64,000 nt of DNA from Hermetia illucens (Eukaryota; Arthropoda; Insecta; Diptera; Stratiomyidae): assembly GCF_905115235.1 (NCBI RefSeq), contig NC_051855.1, positions 15,366,388-15,430,387 on the forward strand, given 5' to 3'. Position numbers and translations under genes: made by a program. Positions 10,505 through 23,166 of this stretch are shown piece after piece. Below the pieces are notes generated by a model. That model was not told the DNA's origin. It saw only the letters and a program-made list of their open reading frames with translations, and did no database searches. Every line of letters begins with the position of its first letter. Positions within the stretch are counted from its first letter, which is position 1.

Positions 10505-12260
10505 ATGCCTTACCGAGTCGCAACACGAGACGCCTATCCTACCTGGGTAACTTCCTCTCGATTTCTGCGAGATTGCTTCAAAAAAACATTAAACATTTTT
10601 CACAATTGCAGATAGGCCTCATATTTGTTTTCAATCTAATTGTCGGCACGGGAGCACTTACTTTGCCGGCAGTCTTTGCCAGAGCGGGCTGGGCCCTCGG
10701 TTTCGTGATTGTTTCTGTTTTGGCGTTCATAAGTTTCGTGACCGTGACTTTTGTCATCGAAACAATTGCTTGTGCCAATGCAGTACTGCACTGGCGACAG
10801 TTGCAGCTACTCAAACGTGATAAGGTAAAATCCCAGTGCTTTTATTACCCTATCCACTTACCAGACCCTTTTTGCGCTTCCAGTCTATGCTTTCAGATGA
10901 GCTGGACAGTGATCGAGAGGACGACATCGTTGCACGTTCCGCGGCGCAATCCTCCACCGGGCAAGATATGTCGGACTCCAGCATGGAGCAAACGCCCCTT
11001 TTTTCTCACCGATCCCGATATTATCTTTTAGATAATAAGATTGAGTTGGGCGAGATGGCCGGACTGTTTTTCAGTGATTTCGGCCGGATCCTGTTCTACC
11101 TCTGCATCGCAATTTACTTGTATGGCGACTTGAGTATTTACTCTGCCGCCGTGGCTAAAACATTTCGCGATATCTTATGGTTTGTATGAGGAGTGATTAG
11201 TTGGCGAATTGATTAAATGTTCGTGTGTTCTAGTGTCAGCAACGGTACCGGTAACAGCACCAGTGATTCCTTGGATAGCGAGATGTGTTGGACGAATCAC
11301 AGCCTCAGTCGACTTGATGTATACCGTCTTGCCTTGATTGGCTTCCTCATGCTGCTCGGGCCGTTCACATTTTTCAACGTGCAAAAGACAAAATACTTGC
11401 AAATGTGCACAGTATGCTTCCGCTGGATTGGTAAGGACTACACTTGATCTTCATAAGCGTTTAATCATGTAAACCGTTTACTAGCATTCAGCATCATGAT
11501 AAGTATCGCACTACAACGAATAATAGCCAATGGTCCGGCTGCCCGTCCTGCTGCGGCAAATATTGTAGGAATCCCGTCGCTGTTTGGAGCTTGTGTGTAC
11601 TCGTTCATGTGCCACCACTCGTTACCCAGCTTGATAGCGCCTATCAAGAATAAAAAACAAATTAAATCATTGCTCTCGTGCGACTATGCGCTGATCTGTG
11701 TTTTTTACTTGTTACTGGCCATAACTGGGGCATTTGCATTTGCCAATCTCGAAGATCTCTACACACTAAACTTTGTGCCGAGTCCCGACCAGGGATCTTC
11801 CGTCTTCCTCAAAATAATCGAGTACTTCCTGGCCCTATTTCCGGTGTTTACACTGTCTGCAAGCTTCCCGATTATCGCCATCACCTTACGGAATAATCTT
11901 CAGACGCTATTCCTCGACATGTCACGCATCGATACCTATAACTTCTTCCAGAGACGTATCATCTTCCCGCTTTTGGCTATCACACCACCGATTGTCGTCA
12001 CTTTTTTCACGGACAGTTTAACGAGCCTGGTGGGATTCACGGGATCATATGCTGGAACTGGTATTCAGTATTTGATTCCGGTCACGTTAGTCTACTCAGC
12101 AAGAAAAACGTGTACGGATTTGCTTGGTCAAGGAATAATCAACGAGTATCGCAGTCCATTCCGACACATCGGCTGGTTAATTTTCGTTATAGTCTGGTCA
12201 TGTGCGTGTGTAATTTTAGTCACAGTTAATTTTTTCACGAATAGCGAAACGGGAACTTAG
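10505..12260 (+). CDS. TMEM104 homologue, multipass transporter-like membrane protein
   Basis: Five coding exons: 10505-10546, 10612-10824, 10884-11179, 11234-11430 and 11485-12260, with GT-AG borders (phases 0, 0, 2, 1). They give 507 residues, against about 496 for human TMEM104. The 14-residue first exon was chosen because its ATG leads in frame into IGLIFVFNLIVGTGAL, the conserved first membrane segment. Exon 3 carries an acidic loop and GDLSIYSAA. Exons 4 and 5 carry LLGPFTFFNVQKTKYLQ and VCVYSFMCHHSLPSL-like blocks, typical of the family. About ten hydrophobic segments fit the amino-acid/polyamine/auxin permease fold of SLC36/38-type transporters. Possible N-glycosylation sites lie in the loop coded by the start of exon 4. 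The exact substrate of TMEM104 proteins is not something the sequence shows. The fly orthologue I associate with this is CG5262. Confidence 0.93.
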
Positions 12261-12364
12261 GAATACATCGTTACTATCGGAATTTGCAATAGCCGGTCTA
12301 CCTAATTCCACTCGAACGACACAAATCCGGAAATTACTCTCTCGTGTAGCTCCGGGTCTAGAAT

Positions 12365-12474
12365 AATAAAGCTCAATTATATTTTGAAATCTACAATTCG
12401 TAGGTTCGTAGCGGGTCCCCTAGAGAAGGACACATTATCATGTTTCATATATCTATGAGCGTATTTTCAATAAA
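12365..12474 (+). other. Polyadenylation signals of the TMEM104 gene
   Basis: AATAAA occurs at 12,365-12,370 and 12,469-12,474, downstream of the stop codon at 12,258-12,260. The 3' UTR therefore ends roughly 260-280 bp before the first satellite block. Confidence 0.6.
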
Positions 12475-12750
12475 CTGAGACTGACAGATCTATATATATA
12501 TAAATAGGATGAATATTGTTAATCTATTGTACATGTCCTAAATTTTAAGATGTTTTTAATATTTTCGTATTGTGAAAATGGCAACATATTTTTATGTTAT
12601 GACAAATACAAAAGAAACTATTGAATCTGGTTTATGTAGTTTTGTTCGCAAATTTTCCATACTTTCTTCCAGCTAAACTATGCCGATGTCTGCCGTAAAA
12701 CCGGCATTTGCTCTTTCAGTGCATTCAACACGCACTTTCATACACTTATA

Positions 12751-13450
12751 ACTCCGCTAATATTGAAAATTTCGCAAAAAGGAGCTTAATTTGTGACCAC
12801 TACTATTGGTAGAGGGACTGAGCTTCAAAATGGTATATAGGTTGGGGGGTCTGGCTGCCAGGATAATTTCTGAAATTTGAAGAAATCTTGGGCAAACTTT
12901 GAGCGTTTTTAACGCCCTTAATATTCTTAATTTCGAAAAAAGGGCGAAAATTAGCGATGACTCCCATCGGTGGAGAATCTGGGCTAAAAACTGGTACGTA
13001 GCCTGGCTGGTGTGGGTACCAGCCAAATTCCCGTCCTCTGCCCTAATCCTGGACAAACTTCTCCCTTCTAACGCCGTTAGTACGGCGAATTTCCAGAAAA
13101 CGACCGAAATTCGTGATCACCACCATCGCGGGTGGTCTCAGCTCTAGCATACCGTAAAGGTTCGCGTGATCACTGATATCGCCGGAGGGTCTGGACTTGA
13201 AAAAGGCCATTTCGTTCAGAGAGTGTGGGTATCAGGAAAATAGTCGAAATTTCCAGGAAACCTGGGAAAAATTATAAACGCTTGTAACGCTGTTCATATT
13301 CAGAATTTCTGGAAAACAGGCTTAATTCGAAATCACTGCTGTCGCGGGAGGGGCCTGAGCTTGATAATGGTATATAGGATGGGGCGTCTTAGTGCCAGGA
13401 AAATTTCTGAAATTTGGAGGAATCTTGGGAAGAACTTTAAACGCTTCTTT
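12751..13450 (+). repeat. Satellite spacer block, copy 1 (decayed ~165-bp tandem repeat)
   Basis: First of four copies (others at 16,533, 19,856 and 60,460) of a ~665-bp block that punctuates the 160-bp satellite. Within it the same sentence recurs at 161-168 bp steps: a GTGATCAC-like start, a GGTGG..TCTGAGCT stretch, TGCCAGGAAAATTTC, a TAACGCCGTTAATATTC-like end, then a GAAAA run. A 53-bp partial unit sits in the middle. This copy is the most diverged of the three in this block, as expected for an array edge. Confidence 0.85.
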
Positions 13451-16400
13451 AGTTCTAAGAACTAACCGAGAAATTAGCGTTTAAACCCTCGAAAAGGGAT
13501 TTTTCAGCCTTTCCGCCATTCTCGTCGCCTTCATTTCAAAGACTATACACTTGCTCTCCGACGCTGATACCCTCAGATATTAAGATCACAAATCAGGTTC
13601 CTTTTCATTATTTGGAAAGTACTAAACGAGAAATTAACGTCTAAATCCTCGAAAAATGATTTTTCAGCTTTTACCCATTTTCGTCATCAAAAAATCAAAG
13701 GCTATACACTTGCTTTTCTACTCTGATACCCTAAAATTTCAAAATCGAAAATCGGGTTTTTTTTTCATTATTTGGAAAGTACTAAACGAGAAATTAGCGT
13801 CTAAATCCTCGAAAAGTGATTTTTCAGCTTTTTCCCCATTTTCGTCATCAAAAAATCAAAGGCTATACACTTGCTTTTTGAAGCTGATACCCTAAAATTT
13901 CAAAATCAAAAATCGGGTTTTCTTTTCATTATTTGGAAAGTACTAAACGAGAAATTAACGTCTAAATCCTCGAAAAATGGTTTTTCAGCTTTTACCCATT
14001 TTCGTCATCAAAAAATCAAAGGCTATACACTTGCTTTTTTACTCTGATACCCTAAAATTTCAAAATCGAAAATTGGATTTTTTTTTCATTATTTGGAACG
14101 TACTAAACGAGAAATTAACGTCTAAATCCTCGAAAAATGATTTTTCAGCTTTTACCCATTTTCGTCATCAAAAAATCAAAGGCTATACACTTGCTTTTTT
14201 ACTCTGATACCCTAAAATTTCAAAATCGAAAATTGGATTTTTTTTTCATTATTTGGAAAGTACTAAACGAGAAATTAACGTCTAAATCCTCGAAAAATGA
14301 TTTTTCAGCTTTTACCCATTTTCGTCATCAAAAAATCAAAGGCTATACACTTGCTTTTTTACTCGGATACCCTAAAATTTCAAAATCGAAAATTGGATTT
14401 TTTTTTCATTATTTGGAACGTACTAAACGAGAAATTAACGTCTAAATCCTCGAAAAATGATTTTTCAGCTTTTACCCATTTTCGTCATCAAAAAATCAAA
14501 GGCTATACACTTGCTTTTTGAAGCTGATACCCTAAAATTTCAAAATCGAAAATTGGATTTTTTTTTCATTATTTGGAAAGTACTAAACGAGAAATTAACG
14601 TCTAAATCCTCGAAAAGTGATTTTTCAGCTTTTTCCCCATTTTCGTCATCAAAAAATCAAAGGCTATACACTTGCTTTTTGAAGCTGATACCCTAAAATT
14701 TCAAAATCAAAAATCGGGTTTTCTTTTCATTATTTGGAAAGTACTAAACGAGAAATTAACGTCTAAATCCTCGAAAAATGATTTTCGTCATCAAAAAATC
14801 AAAGGCTATACACTTGCTTTTTTACTCTGATACCCTAAAATTTCAAAATCGAAAATTGGATTTTTTTTTCATTATTTGGAAAGTACTAAACGAGAAATTA
14901 ACGTCTAAATCCTCGAAAAATGATTTTTCAGCTTTTACCCATTTTCGTCATCAAAAAATCAAAGGCTATACACTTGCTTTTTTACTCTGATACCCTAAAA
15001 TTTCAAAATCGAAAATTGGATTTTTTTTTCATTATTTGGAACGTACTAAACGAGAAATTAACGTCTAAATCCTCGAAAAATGATTTTTCAGCTTTTACCC
15101 ATTTTCGTCATCAAAAAATCAAAGGCTATACACTTGCTTTTTGAAGCTGATACCCTAAAATTTCAAAATCGAAAATTGGATTTTTTTTTCATTATTTGGA
15201 AAGTACTAAACGAGAAATTAACGTCTAAATCCTCGAAAAGTGATTTTTCAGCTTTTTCCCCATTTTCGTCATCAAAAAATCAAAGGCTATACACTTGCTT
15301 TTTGAAGCTGATACCCTAAAATTTCAAAATCAAAAATCGGGTTTTCTTTTCATTATTTGGAAAGTACTAAACGAGAAATTAACGTCTAAATCCTCGAAAA
15401 ATGGTTTTTCAGCTTTTACCCATTTTCGTCATCAAAAAATCAAAGGCTATACACTTGCTTTTCTACTCTGATACCCTAAAATTTCAAAATCGAAAATTGG
15501 ATTTTTTTTTTATTATTTGGAACGTACTAAACGAGAAATTAACGTCTAAATCCTCGAAAAATGATTTTCGTCATCAAAAAATCAAAGGCTATACACTTGC
15601 TTTTTTACTCTGATACCCTAAAATTTCAAAATCGAAAATCGGGTTTTTTTTTCATTATTTGGAAAGTACTAAACGAGAAATTAGCGTCTAAATCCTCGAA
15701 AAGTGATTTTTCAGCTTTTTCCCCATTTTCGTCATCAAAAAATCAAAGGCTATACACTTGCTTTTTGAAGCTGATACCCTAAAATTTCAAAATCAAAAAT
15801 CGGGTTTTCTTTTCATTATTTGGAAAGTACTAAACGAGAAATTAACGTCTAAATCCTCGAAAAATGATTTTTCAGCTTTTACCCATTTTCGTCATCAAAA
15901 AATCAAAGGCTATACACTTGCTTTTTTACTCTGATACCCTAAAATTTCAAAATCGAAAATTGGATTTTTTTTTCATTATTTGGAAAGTACTAAACGAGAA
16001 ATTAACGTCTAAATCCTCGAAAAATGATTTTTCAGCTTTTACCCATTTTCGTCATCAAAAAATCAAAGGCTATACACTTGCTTTTTTACTCTGATACCCT
16101 AAAATTTCAAAATCGAAAATTGGATTTTTTTTTTATTATTTGGAACGTACTAAACGAGAAATTAACGTCTAAATCCTCGAAAAATGATTTTCGTCATCAA
16201 AAAATCAAAGGCTATACACTTGCTTTTTTACTCTGATACCCTAAAATTTCAAAATCGAAAATTGGATTTTTTTTTCATTATTTGGAAAGTACTAAACGAG
16301 AAATTAACGTCTAAATCCTCGAAAAATGATTTTTCAGCTTTTACCCATTTTCGTCATCAAAAAATCAAAGGCTATACACTTGCTTTTTTACTCTGATACC

Positions 16401-16532
16401 CTAAAATTTCAAAATCGAAAATTGGATTTTTTTTTCATTATTTGGAACGTACTAAACGAGAAATTAACGTCTAAATCCTCGAAAAATGATTTTTCAGCTT
16501 TTCCCCCATTTTCGTCGTCATCAAATCACAGG
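13451..16532 (+). repeat. 160-bp satellite array, segment 1a
   Basis: One diverged junction monomer (13,451-13,620) is followed by about 18 near-identical 160-161-bp monomers. Each runs from ACGAGAAATTAACGTCTAAA through TTTTCAGCTTTTACCCATTT and a GATACCCTAAAATTTC segment to a T-tract and CATTATTTGGAA. Three monomers (starting near 14,778, 15,561 and 16,184) are only ~142 bp because the same 18 bp are missing. Blocks 14,297-14,777 and 14,920-15,400 are almost identical, a local higher-order repeat. Abundant A and T tracts suggest curved DNA. The monomer is about nucleosome length. Confidence 0.95.
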
Positions 16533-17200
16533 CTTAATTTGTGATCACTGCTATTGGTAGAGGGTCTGAGCTTCAAAATGGTATATAGTTTGGGAGGTCT
16601 GGCTGCCAGGAAAATTTCTGAAATTTGGAGGAATCTTGTGAAAAACTTTAAACGTTTTTAACGCCGTTAATATTCTTAATTTCGAAAAAAGGGCGAAATA
16701 CGTCATCACTCGGATCGGTGGAGGATCTGAGGTAGAAAGTGGTATGTAGGTTGGCTGGTGTGGGTACCAGACAAATTCCCGACGTTTCTAGTCATCCTGG
16801 AAAAACTTTAATCCCTAGTAACGCCGTTAGGACTGCGAATTTTCAGAAAACGATCGAAATTCGTGATCACCACCATCGCGGGTGGTCTCAACTGTAACAT
16901 ACCGGAAAGGTTCGCGTGATCACTGATATCGCCGGAGGGTCTGGACTTGAAAAAGGCCATTTCGTTCAGAGAGTGTGGGTATCAGGAAAATAGTCGAAAT
17001 TTCCAGGAAACCTGGGAAAAATTATAAACGCTTGTAATGCTGTTCATATTCAGAATTTCTGGAAAACAGGCTTAATTCGAAATCACTGCTGTCGTGGGAG
17101 GGGCCTGAGCTTGATAATGGTATATAGGATGGGGCGTCTTAGTGCCAGGAAAATTTCTGAAATTTGGAGGAATCTTGGGAAGAACTTTAAACGCTTCTTT
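16533..17200 (+). repeat. Satellite spacer block, copy 2
   Basis: Nearly identical to copy 3 at 19,856 and close to copy 4 at 60,460. Internal decayed units start near 16,533, 16,701, 16,862 (53-bp partial), 16,915 and 17,083, giving 161-168-bp periodicity. It enters abruptly from a truncated 160-bp monomer and ends at the TTCTTTAGTTCTAAGAAC junction. Confidence 0.9.
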
Positions 17201-19855
17201 AGTTCTAAGAACTAACCGAGAAATTAGCGTTTAAACCCTCGAAAAGGGATTTTTCAGCCTTTCCGCCATTCTCGTCGCCTTCATTTCAAAGACTATACAC
17301 TTGCTCTCCGACGCTGATACCCTCAGATATTAAGATCACAAATCAGGTTCCTTTTCATTATTTGGAAAGTACTAAACGAGAAATTCGCGTCTAAATCCTC
17401 GAAAAATGATTTTTCAGCTTTTCCCCCATTTTCGTCATCAAAAAATCAAAGGCTATACACTTGCTTTTTGACGCTGATACCCTAAAATTTCAAAATCGAA
17501 AATCGGGTTTTTTTTTCATTATTTGGAAAGTACTAAACGAGAAATTAGCGTCTAAATCCTCGAAAAATGATTTTTCAGCTTTTCCCCCATTTTCGTCATC
17601 AAAAATCAAAGGCTATACACTTGCTTTTTGACGCTGATACCCTAAAATTTCAAAATCGAAAATTGGATTTTTTTTTCATTATTTGGAACGTACTAAACGA
17701 GAAATTAACGTCTAAATCCTCGAAAAATGGTTTTTCAGCTTTTACCCATTTTCGTCATCAAAAAATCAAAGGCTATACACTTGCTTTTTTACTCTGATAC
17801 CCTAAAATTTCAAAATCGAAAATTGGATTTTTTTTTCATTATTTGGAAAGTACTAAACGAGAAATTAACGTCTAAATCCTCGAAAAATGATTTTTCAGCT
17901 TTTACCCATTTTCGTCATCAAAAAATCAAAGGCTATAGCCTTGCTTTTTTACTCTGATACCCTAAAATTTCAAAATCGAAAATTGGATTTTTTTTTCATT
18001 ATTTGGAACGTACTAAACGAGAAATTAACGTCTAAATCCTCGAAAAATGGTTTTTCAGCTTTTACCCATTTTCGTCATCAAAAAATCAAAGGCTATACAC
18101 TTGCTTTTTGACGCTGATACCCTAAAATTTCAAAATCGAAAATTGGATTTTTTTTTCATTATTTGGAAAGTACTAAACGAGAAATTAACGTCTAAATCCT
18201 CGAAAAATGATTTTTCAGCTTTTACCCATTTTCGTCATCAAAAAATCAAAGGCTATACACTTGCTTTTTGACGCTGATACCCTAAAATTTCAAAATCGAA
18301 AATTGGATTTTTTTTTCATTATTTGGAACGTACTAAACGAGAAATTAACGTCTAAATCCTCGAAAAATGGTTTTTTCAGCTTTTACCCATTTTCGTCATC
18401 AAAAAATCAAAGGCTATACACTTGCTTTTTTACTCTGATACCCTAAAATTTCAAAATCGAAAATTGGATTTTTTTTTCATTATTTGGAAAGTACTAAACG
18501 AGAAATTAACGTCTAAATCCTCGAAAAATGATTTTTCAGCTTTTACCCATTTTCGTCATCAAAAAATCAAAGGCTATAGCCTTGCTTTTTTACTCTGATA
18601 CCCTAAAATTTCAAAATCGAAAATTGGATTTTTTTTTCATTATTTGGAAAGTACTAAACGAGAAATTAACGTCTAAATCCTCGAAAAATGATTTTTCAGC
18701 TTTTACCCATTTTCGTCATCAAAAAATCAAAGGCTATACACTTGCTTTTTTACTCTGATACCCTAAAATTTCAAAATCGAAAATTGGATTTTTTTTTCAT
18801 TATTTGGAACGTACTAAACGAGAAATTAACGTCTAAATCCTCGAAAAATGGTTTTTTCAGCTTTTACCCATTTTCGTCATCAAAAAATCAAAGGCTATAC
18901 ACTTGCTTTTTTACTCTGATACCCTAAAATTTCAAAATCGAAAATTGGATTTTTTTTTCATTATTTGGAAAGTACTAAACGAGAAATTAACGTCTAAATC
19001 CTCGAAAAATGATTTTTCAGCTTTTACCCATTTTCGTCATCAAAAAATCAAAGGCTATACACTTGCTTTTTTACTCTGATACCCTAAAATTTCAAAATCG
19101 AAAATTGGATTTTTTTTTCATTATTTGGAACGTACTAAACGAGAAATTAACGTCTAAATCCTCGAAAAATGGTTTTTCAGCTTTTACCCATTTTCGTCAT
19201 CAAAAAATCAAAGGCTATACACTTGCTTTTTGACGCTGATACCCTAAAATTTCAAAATCGAAAATCGGGTTTTTTTTCATTATTTGGAACGTACTAAACG
19301 AGAAATTAACGTCTAAATCCTCGAAAAATGATTTTTCAGCTTTTCCCCCATTTTCGTCATCAAAAAATCAAAGGCTATACACTTGCTTTTTGACGCTGAT
19401 ACCCTAAAATTTCAAAATCGAAAATCGGGTTTTTTTTCATTATTTGGAAAGTACTAAACGAGAAATTAGCGTCTAAATCCTCGAAAAATGATTTTTCAGC
19501 TTTTCCCCCATTTTCGTCATCAAAAAATCAAAGGCTATACACTTGCTTTTTTACTCTGATACCCTAAAATTTCAAAATCGAAAATCGGGTTTTTTTTCAT
19601 TATTTGGAAAGTACTAAACGAGAAATTAACGTCTAAATCCTCGAAAAATGATTTTTCAGCTTTTCCCCCATTTTCGTCATCAAAAAATCAAAGGCTATAC
19701 ACTTGCTTTTTTACTCTGATACCCTAAAATTTCAAAATCGAAAATCGGGTTTTTTTTTCATTATTTGGAAAGTACTAAACGAGAAATTAACGTCTAAATC
19801 CTCGAAAAATGATTTTTCAGCTTTTCCCCCATTTTCGTCGTCATCAAATCACAGG
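17201..19855 (+). repeat. 160-bp satellite array, segment 1b
   Basis: Begins with a diverged junction monomer (17,201-17,360) almost identical to the one at 13,451, then about 15-16 monomers of 160 bp. Rare variants recur at multiples of the monomer: a TATAGCC variant at ~17,935 and ~18,577 (about 641 bp, four monomers), and an extra-T variant at ~18,368 and ~18,849 (three monomers). This points to block amplification. Confidence 0.95.
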
Positions 19856-20522
19856 CTTAATTTGTGATCACTACTATTGGTAGAGGGTCTGAGCTTCAAA
19901 ATGGTATATAGTTTGGGAGGTCTGGCTGCCAGGAAAATTTCTGAAATTTGGAGGAATCTTGTGAAAAACTTTAAACGTTTTTAACGCCGTTAATATTCTT
20001 AATTTCGAAAAAAGGGCGAAATACGTCATCACTCGGATCGGTGGAGGATCTGAGGTAGAAAGTGGTATGTAGGTTGGCTGGTGTGGGTACCAGACAAATT
20101 CCCGACGTTTCCAGTCATCCTGGAAAAACTTTAATCCCTAGTAACGCCGTTAGGACTGCGAATTTTCAGAAAACGAGCGAAATTCGTGATCACCACCATC
20201 GCGGGTGGTCTCAACTGTAACATACCGGAAGGTTCGCGTGATCACTGATATCGCCGGAGGGTCTGGACTTGAAAAAGGCCATTTCGTTCAGAGAGTGTGG
20301 GTATCAGGAAAATAGTCGAAATTTCCAGGAAACCTGGGAAAAATTATAAACGCTTGTAACGCTGTTCATATTCAGAATTTCTGGAAAACAGGCTTAATTC
20401 GAAATCACTGCTGTCGTGGGAGGGGCCTGAGCTTGATAATGGTATATAGGATGGGGCGTCTTAGTGCCAGGAAAATTTCTGAAATTTGGAGGAATCTTGG
20501 GAAGAACTTTAAACGCTTCTTT
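19856..20522 (+). repeat. Satellite spacer block, copy 3
   Basis: Differs from copy 2 by only a few substitutions over ~665 bp and by one missing base near 20,230. It starts at the same point within a truncated monomer as copy 2, so the two were duplicated as parts of a ~3.3-kb unit rather than inserted independently. Confidence 0.9.
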
Positions 20523-21400
20523 AGTTCTAAGAACTAACCGAGAAATTAGCGTTTAAACCCTCGAAAAGGGATTTTTCAGCCTTTCCGCCATTCTCGTCGC
20601 CTTCATTTCAAAGACTATACACTTGCTCTCCGACGCTGATACCCTCAGATCTTAAGATCACAAATCAGGTTCCTTTTCATTATTTGGAAAGTACTAAACG
20701 AGAAATTAACGTCTAAATCCTCGAAAAATGATTTTTCAGCTTTTCCCCCATTTTCGTCATCAAAAAATCAAAGGCTATACACTTGCTTTTTGACGCTGAT
20801 ACCCTAAAATTTCAAAATCGAAAATCGGGTTTTTTTTCATTATTTGGAAAGTACTAAACGAGAAATTAGCGTCTAAATCCTCGAAAAATGATTTTTCAGC
20901 TTTTCCCCCATTTTCGTCATCAAAAAATCAAAGGCTATACACTTGCTTTTTGACGCTGATACCCTAAAATTTCAAAATCGAAAATCGGGTTTTTTTTCAT
21001 TATTTGGAAAGTACTAAACGAGAAATTAACGTCTAAATCCTCGAAAAATGATTTTTCAGCTTTTCCCCCATTTTCGTCATCAAAAAATCAAAGGCTATAC
21101 ACTTGCGGTTTGACGCTGATACCCTAAAATTTCAAAATCGAAAATCGGGTTTTTTTTTTCATTATTTGGAAAGTACTAAACGAGAAATTAACGTTTAAAT
21201 CCTTGAAAATTGATTTTTCAGCTTTTCCCCCATTTTTGTCGCCTTCATTTCAAAGGCTATACACTTACCCCCAGACGCTGGTACCTTCAGATCTCGTGAT
21301 CACAAATGAGGTTCCCGTAATATTGAGAATTTCTACTATTGGTAGAAGGTCTGAGCTTCAAAATGGTATGTGGGTTGGGGGGCTGGGTGCCATCAAAATT
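20523..21400 (+). repeat. 160-bp satellite array, segment 1c, and decayed right edge
   Basis: A junction monomer is followed by about three homogeneous monomers, then a diverged one (21,190-21,330). A final ~70-bp stub of the spacer family ends where LINE sequence begins near 21,400. Loss of homogeneity at the edge is typical of tandem arrays. Confidence 0.85.
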
Positions 21401-21404
21401 GTGG

Positions 21405-21600
21405 TGGTGGGCATTTTGAGAGGCCATAATTCACTAGCTGGGCATATGTTCAGAAAAGGAATTAGTCAAGATGATACGTGTCCCTCCTGTAATGAGAAAT
21501 CGGAACCCACGGAGTATTTCCTATGTGAATGCCCCGCCTATGGACGCATCAGGCATCAGATCTTTGGTGCTGATGTTCTCCAATTGCGACGGGTAGTATC
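21405..21600 (+). mobile_element. R1/I-type LINE C-terminal zinc-knuckle fragment
   Basis: The plus strand encodes LAGHMFRKGI, then DDTCPSCNEKSEPTEYFLCE, then CPAYGRIRHQIFG. This is the Cys/His-containing domain after the RNase H or RT of R1/I-group LINEs. It abuts the satellite edge on the left and a CA-microsatellite (21,602-21,617) on the right. Confidence 0.65.
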
Positions 21601-21719
21601 ACACACACACACACACATACCATCAACTACAGGAGATGACTTATTACTTCCTACAACCATTGGAAGTAATATCATTATCCTCAAGCGTGGTCATGATACC
21701 GGAGCGGTACAAAGACCAG

Positions 21720-21870
21720 CTTTCAACAGTATGGATGAGGATGATCCAGCCCGAAAAGTCTATAAGGCAGACCCTGCCTGAGATGGAACAATGGCATAGG
21801 CCAGGACGCCAGGCAGCTTTTAAGGATATCGAACCGGGATGCCTGGAGTTCGTTATTAACAAGGTTGTTG
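21720..21870 (+). mobile_element. Family A LINE 3'-end fragment
   Basis: Matches 48,533-48,710 of the long family A copy with internal losses: the MDEDDPA..KVYK segment, then a damaged GRQAAF..IE block. It is 5'-truncated, like most copies here. Confidence 0.7.
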
Positions 21871-22039
21871 CACTGTTGATTATGATCAAACTTTTTTCCT
21901 TTGTTTTAGAGAATTTTGAGCCAATAAAAGAGACTTTGGCACTACAGTCTGTCCCAGCTTTTTCTACCTTACAAACTATATACTATTCGACGGTTATTCC
22001 TCCCTCTCGACCCGTCACCGTTACCAAACAGGACAAAGG

Positions 22040-22900
22040 CTAAAATAGAAACTCTCACCCTTGGAAAAGAAATTATCAAAGAACTGAATGTATTTACAGA
22101 TATTTCAGAATTTATTGAGAACTAATATTCATTTTAGCATAATTTTCTGAGAAGATTTTCACACTATATCTAAAATATAGATCCTAACAACGCGAAACAA
22201 CAAAAACCAAACAATAAAACGGAATATCTTGGATACTAAACTGGTTGTGCTTTCATCTAGTTTAAGGCTTTTTTTTTTAAAGATTTTATATTTCAGATTT
22301 CAGATACAAAGGTTGCCTCTACTTCTTTGCTAGAATACTCTATTCATAATGATATATGTAGTTTTGTGATGTCATTACAATTAAATTTGCATTTTTATAA
22401 TAATTTTAACAATTTTTTTCATGCTTAAGTACGTTAAATTTGACTGTTTTCCATTTAAGTACATATCGATACAATCATATTTATATGTTCGTATATATAT
22501 CTTTCCTGTGAATGTTTTCGATTGAAAGCTTTTCATTTAATTTAATTTTATTTAATAGATAGATTCATTTGTATCCCGTATTGTCTATATAAGTCAATGT
22601 GGAAGCTGTTCTCTGGTGAATTTTCAGAAAATTAATAAAAATTTGAAAATTTGGCACGATGTACAATATAATGGCAATAACTTCCTTCAATAGTTATATA
22701 TTTTTTTTCTTTTGTCGTATTTATATGTATTATATATATTTATATATTTAGGTAGGTATTTTTTCAGTTGGTAATTTACGATTACATTTTTATTATATTT
22801 ACTCCCCTGGAAATTGAAGAAAAAAGGAATGATTGTAAGATGGAGGCAATGAAAACTCTGGACAGCCGAAATATAAAATAAAAACAAATAAAAGAAAAAC
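22040..22900. other. AT-rich intergenic region; possible distal Sip1 3' UTR
   Basis: No gene recognised. Very AT-rich, with several TTTATT words (AATAAA on the minus strand). Part of it may be transcribed as an extended 3' UTR of the Sip1 gene, but nothing in the sequence settles that. Confidence 0.4.
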
Positions 22901-22953
22901 AAAAATACATAAAATAGTGTTTGTTCTGGATGAACAAATTTTCAATAAATGAA

Positions 22954-22959
22954 TTTATT
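22954..22959 (-). other. Likely proximal Sip1 polyadenylation signal
   Basis: AATAAA on the minus strand, about 210 bp past the Sip1 stop codon. Further AATAAA words occur downstream, so alternative 3' ends are possible. Confidence 0.4.
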
Positions 22960-23166
22960 GTCTTAGGTTTTTAGATATAATATTTTCTCAAGCGTTTTTC
23001 CTTTTATTTTCCAATTAATTCCACTTTTGTCCAGCGAAAATTGTCCTTGTATAATTTCTTTTTTTTTTTTAAATTTATTTTCACCAATTTTCCATGCGCA
23101 CTTGATTGTTTTTGGGGATAATTTTCGAATTGAATAGGTAGACTCACTCCCTGATAGATGATTCTC

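Noticed and set aside
13656-21160. Dozens of overlapping ~70-79-residue open frames beginning MIFQLLPIFVIKKSKAI
   Set aside because: Each sits in one 160-bp satellite monomer. 160 is not a multiple of three, so successive copies lie in different frames and overlap their neighbours. The composition is AT-driven and there is no start or splice context. They are a by-product of the repeat.
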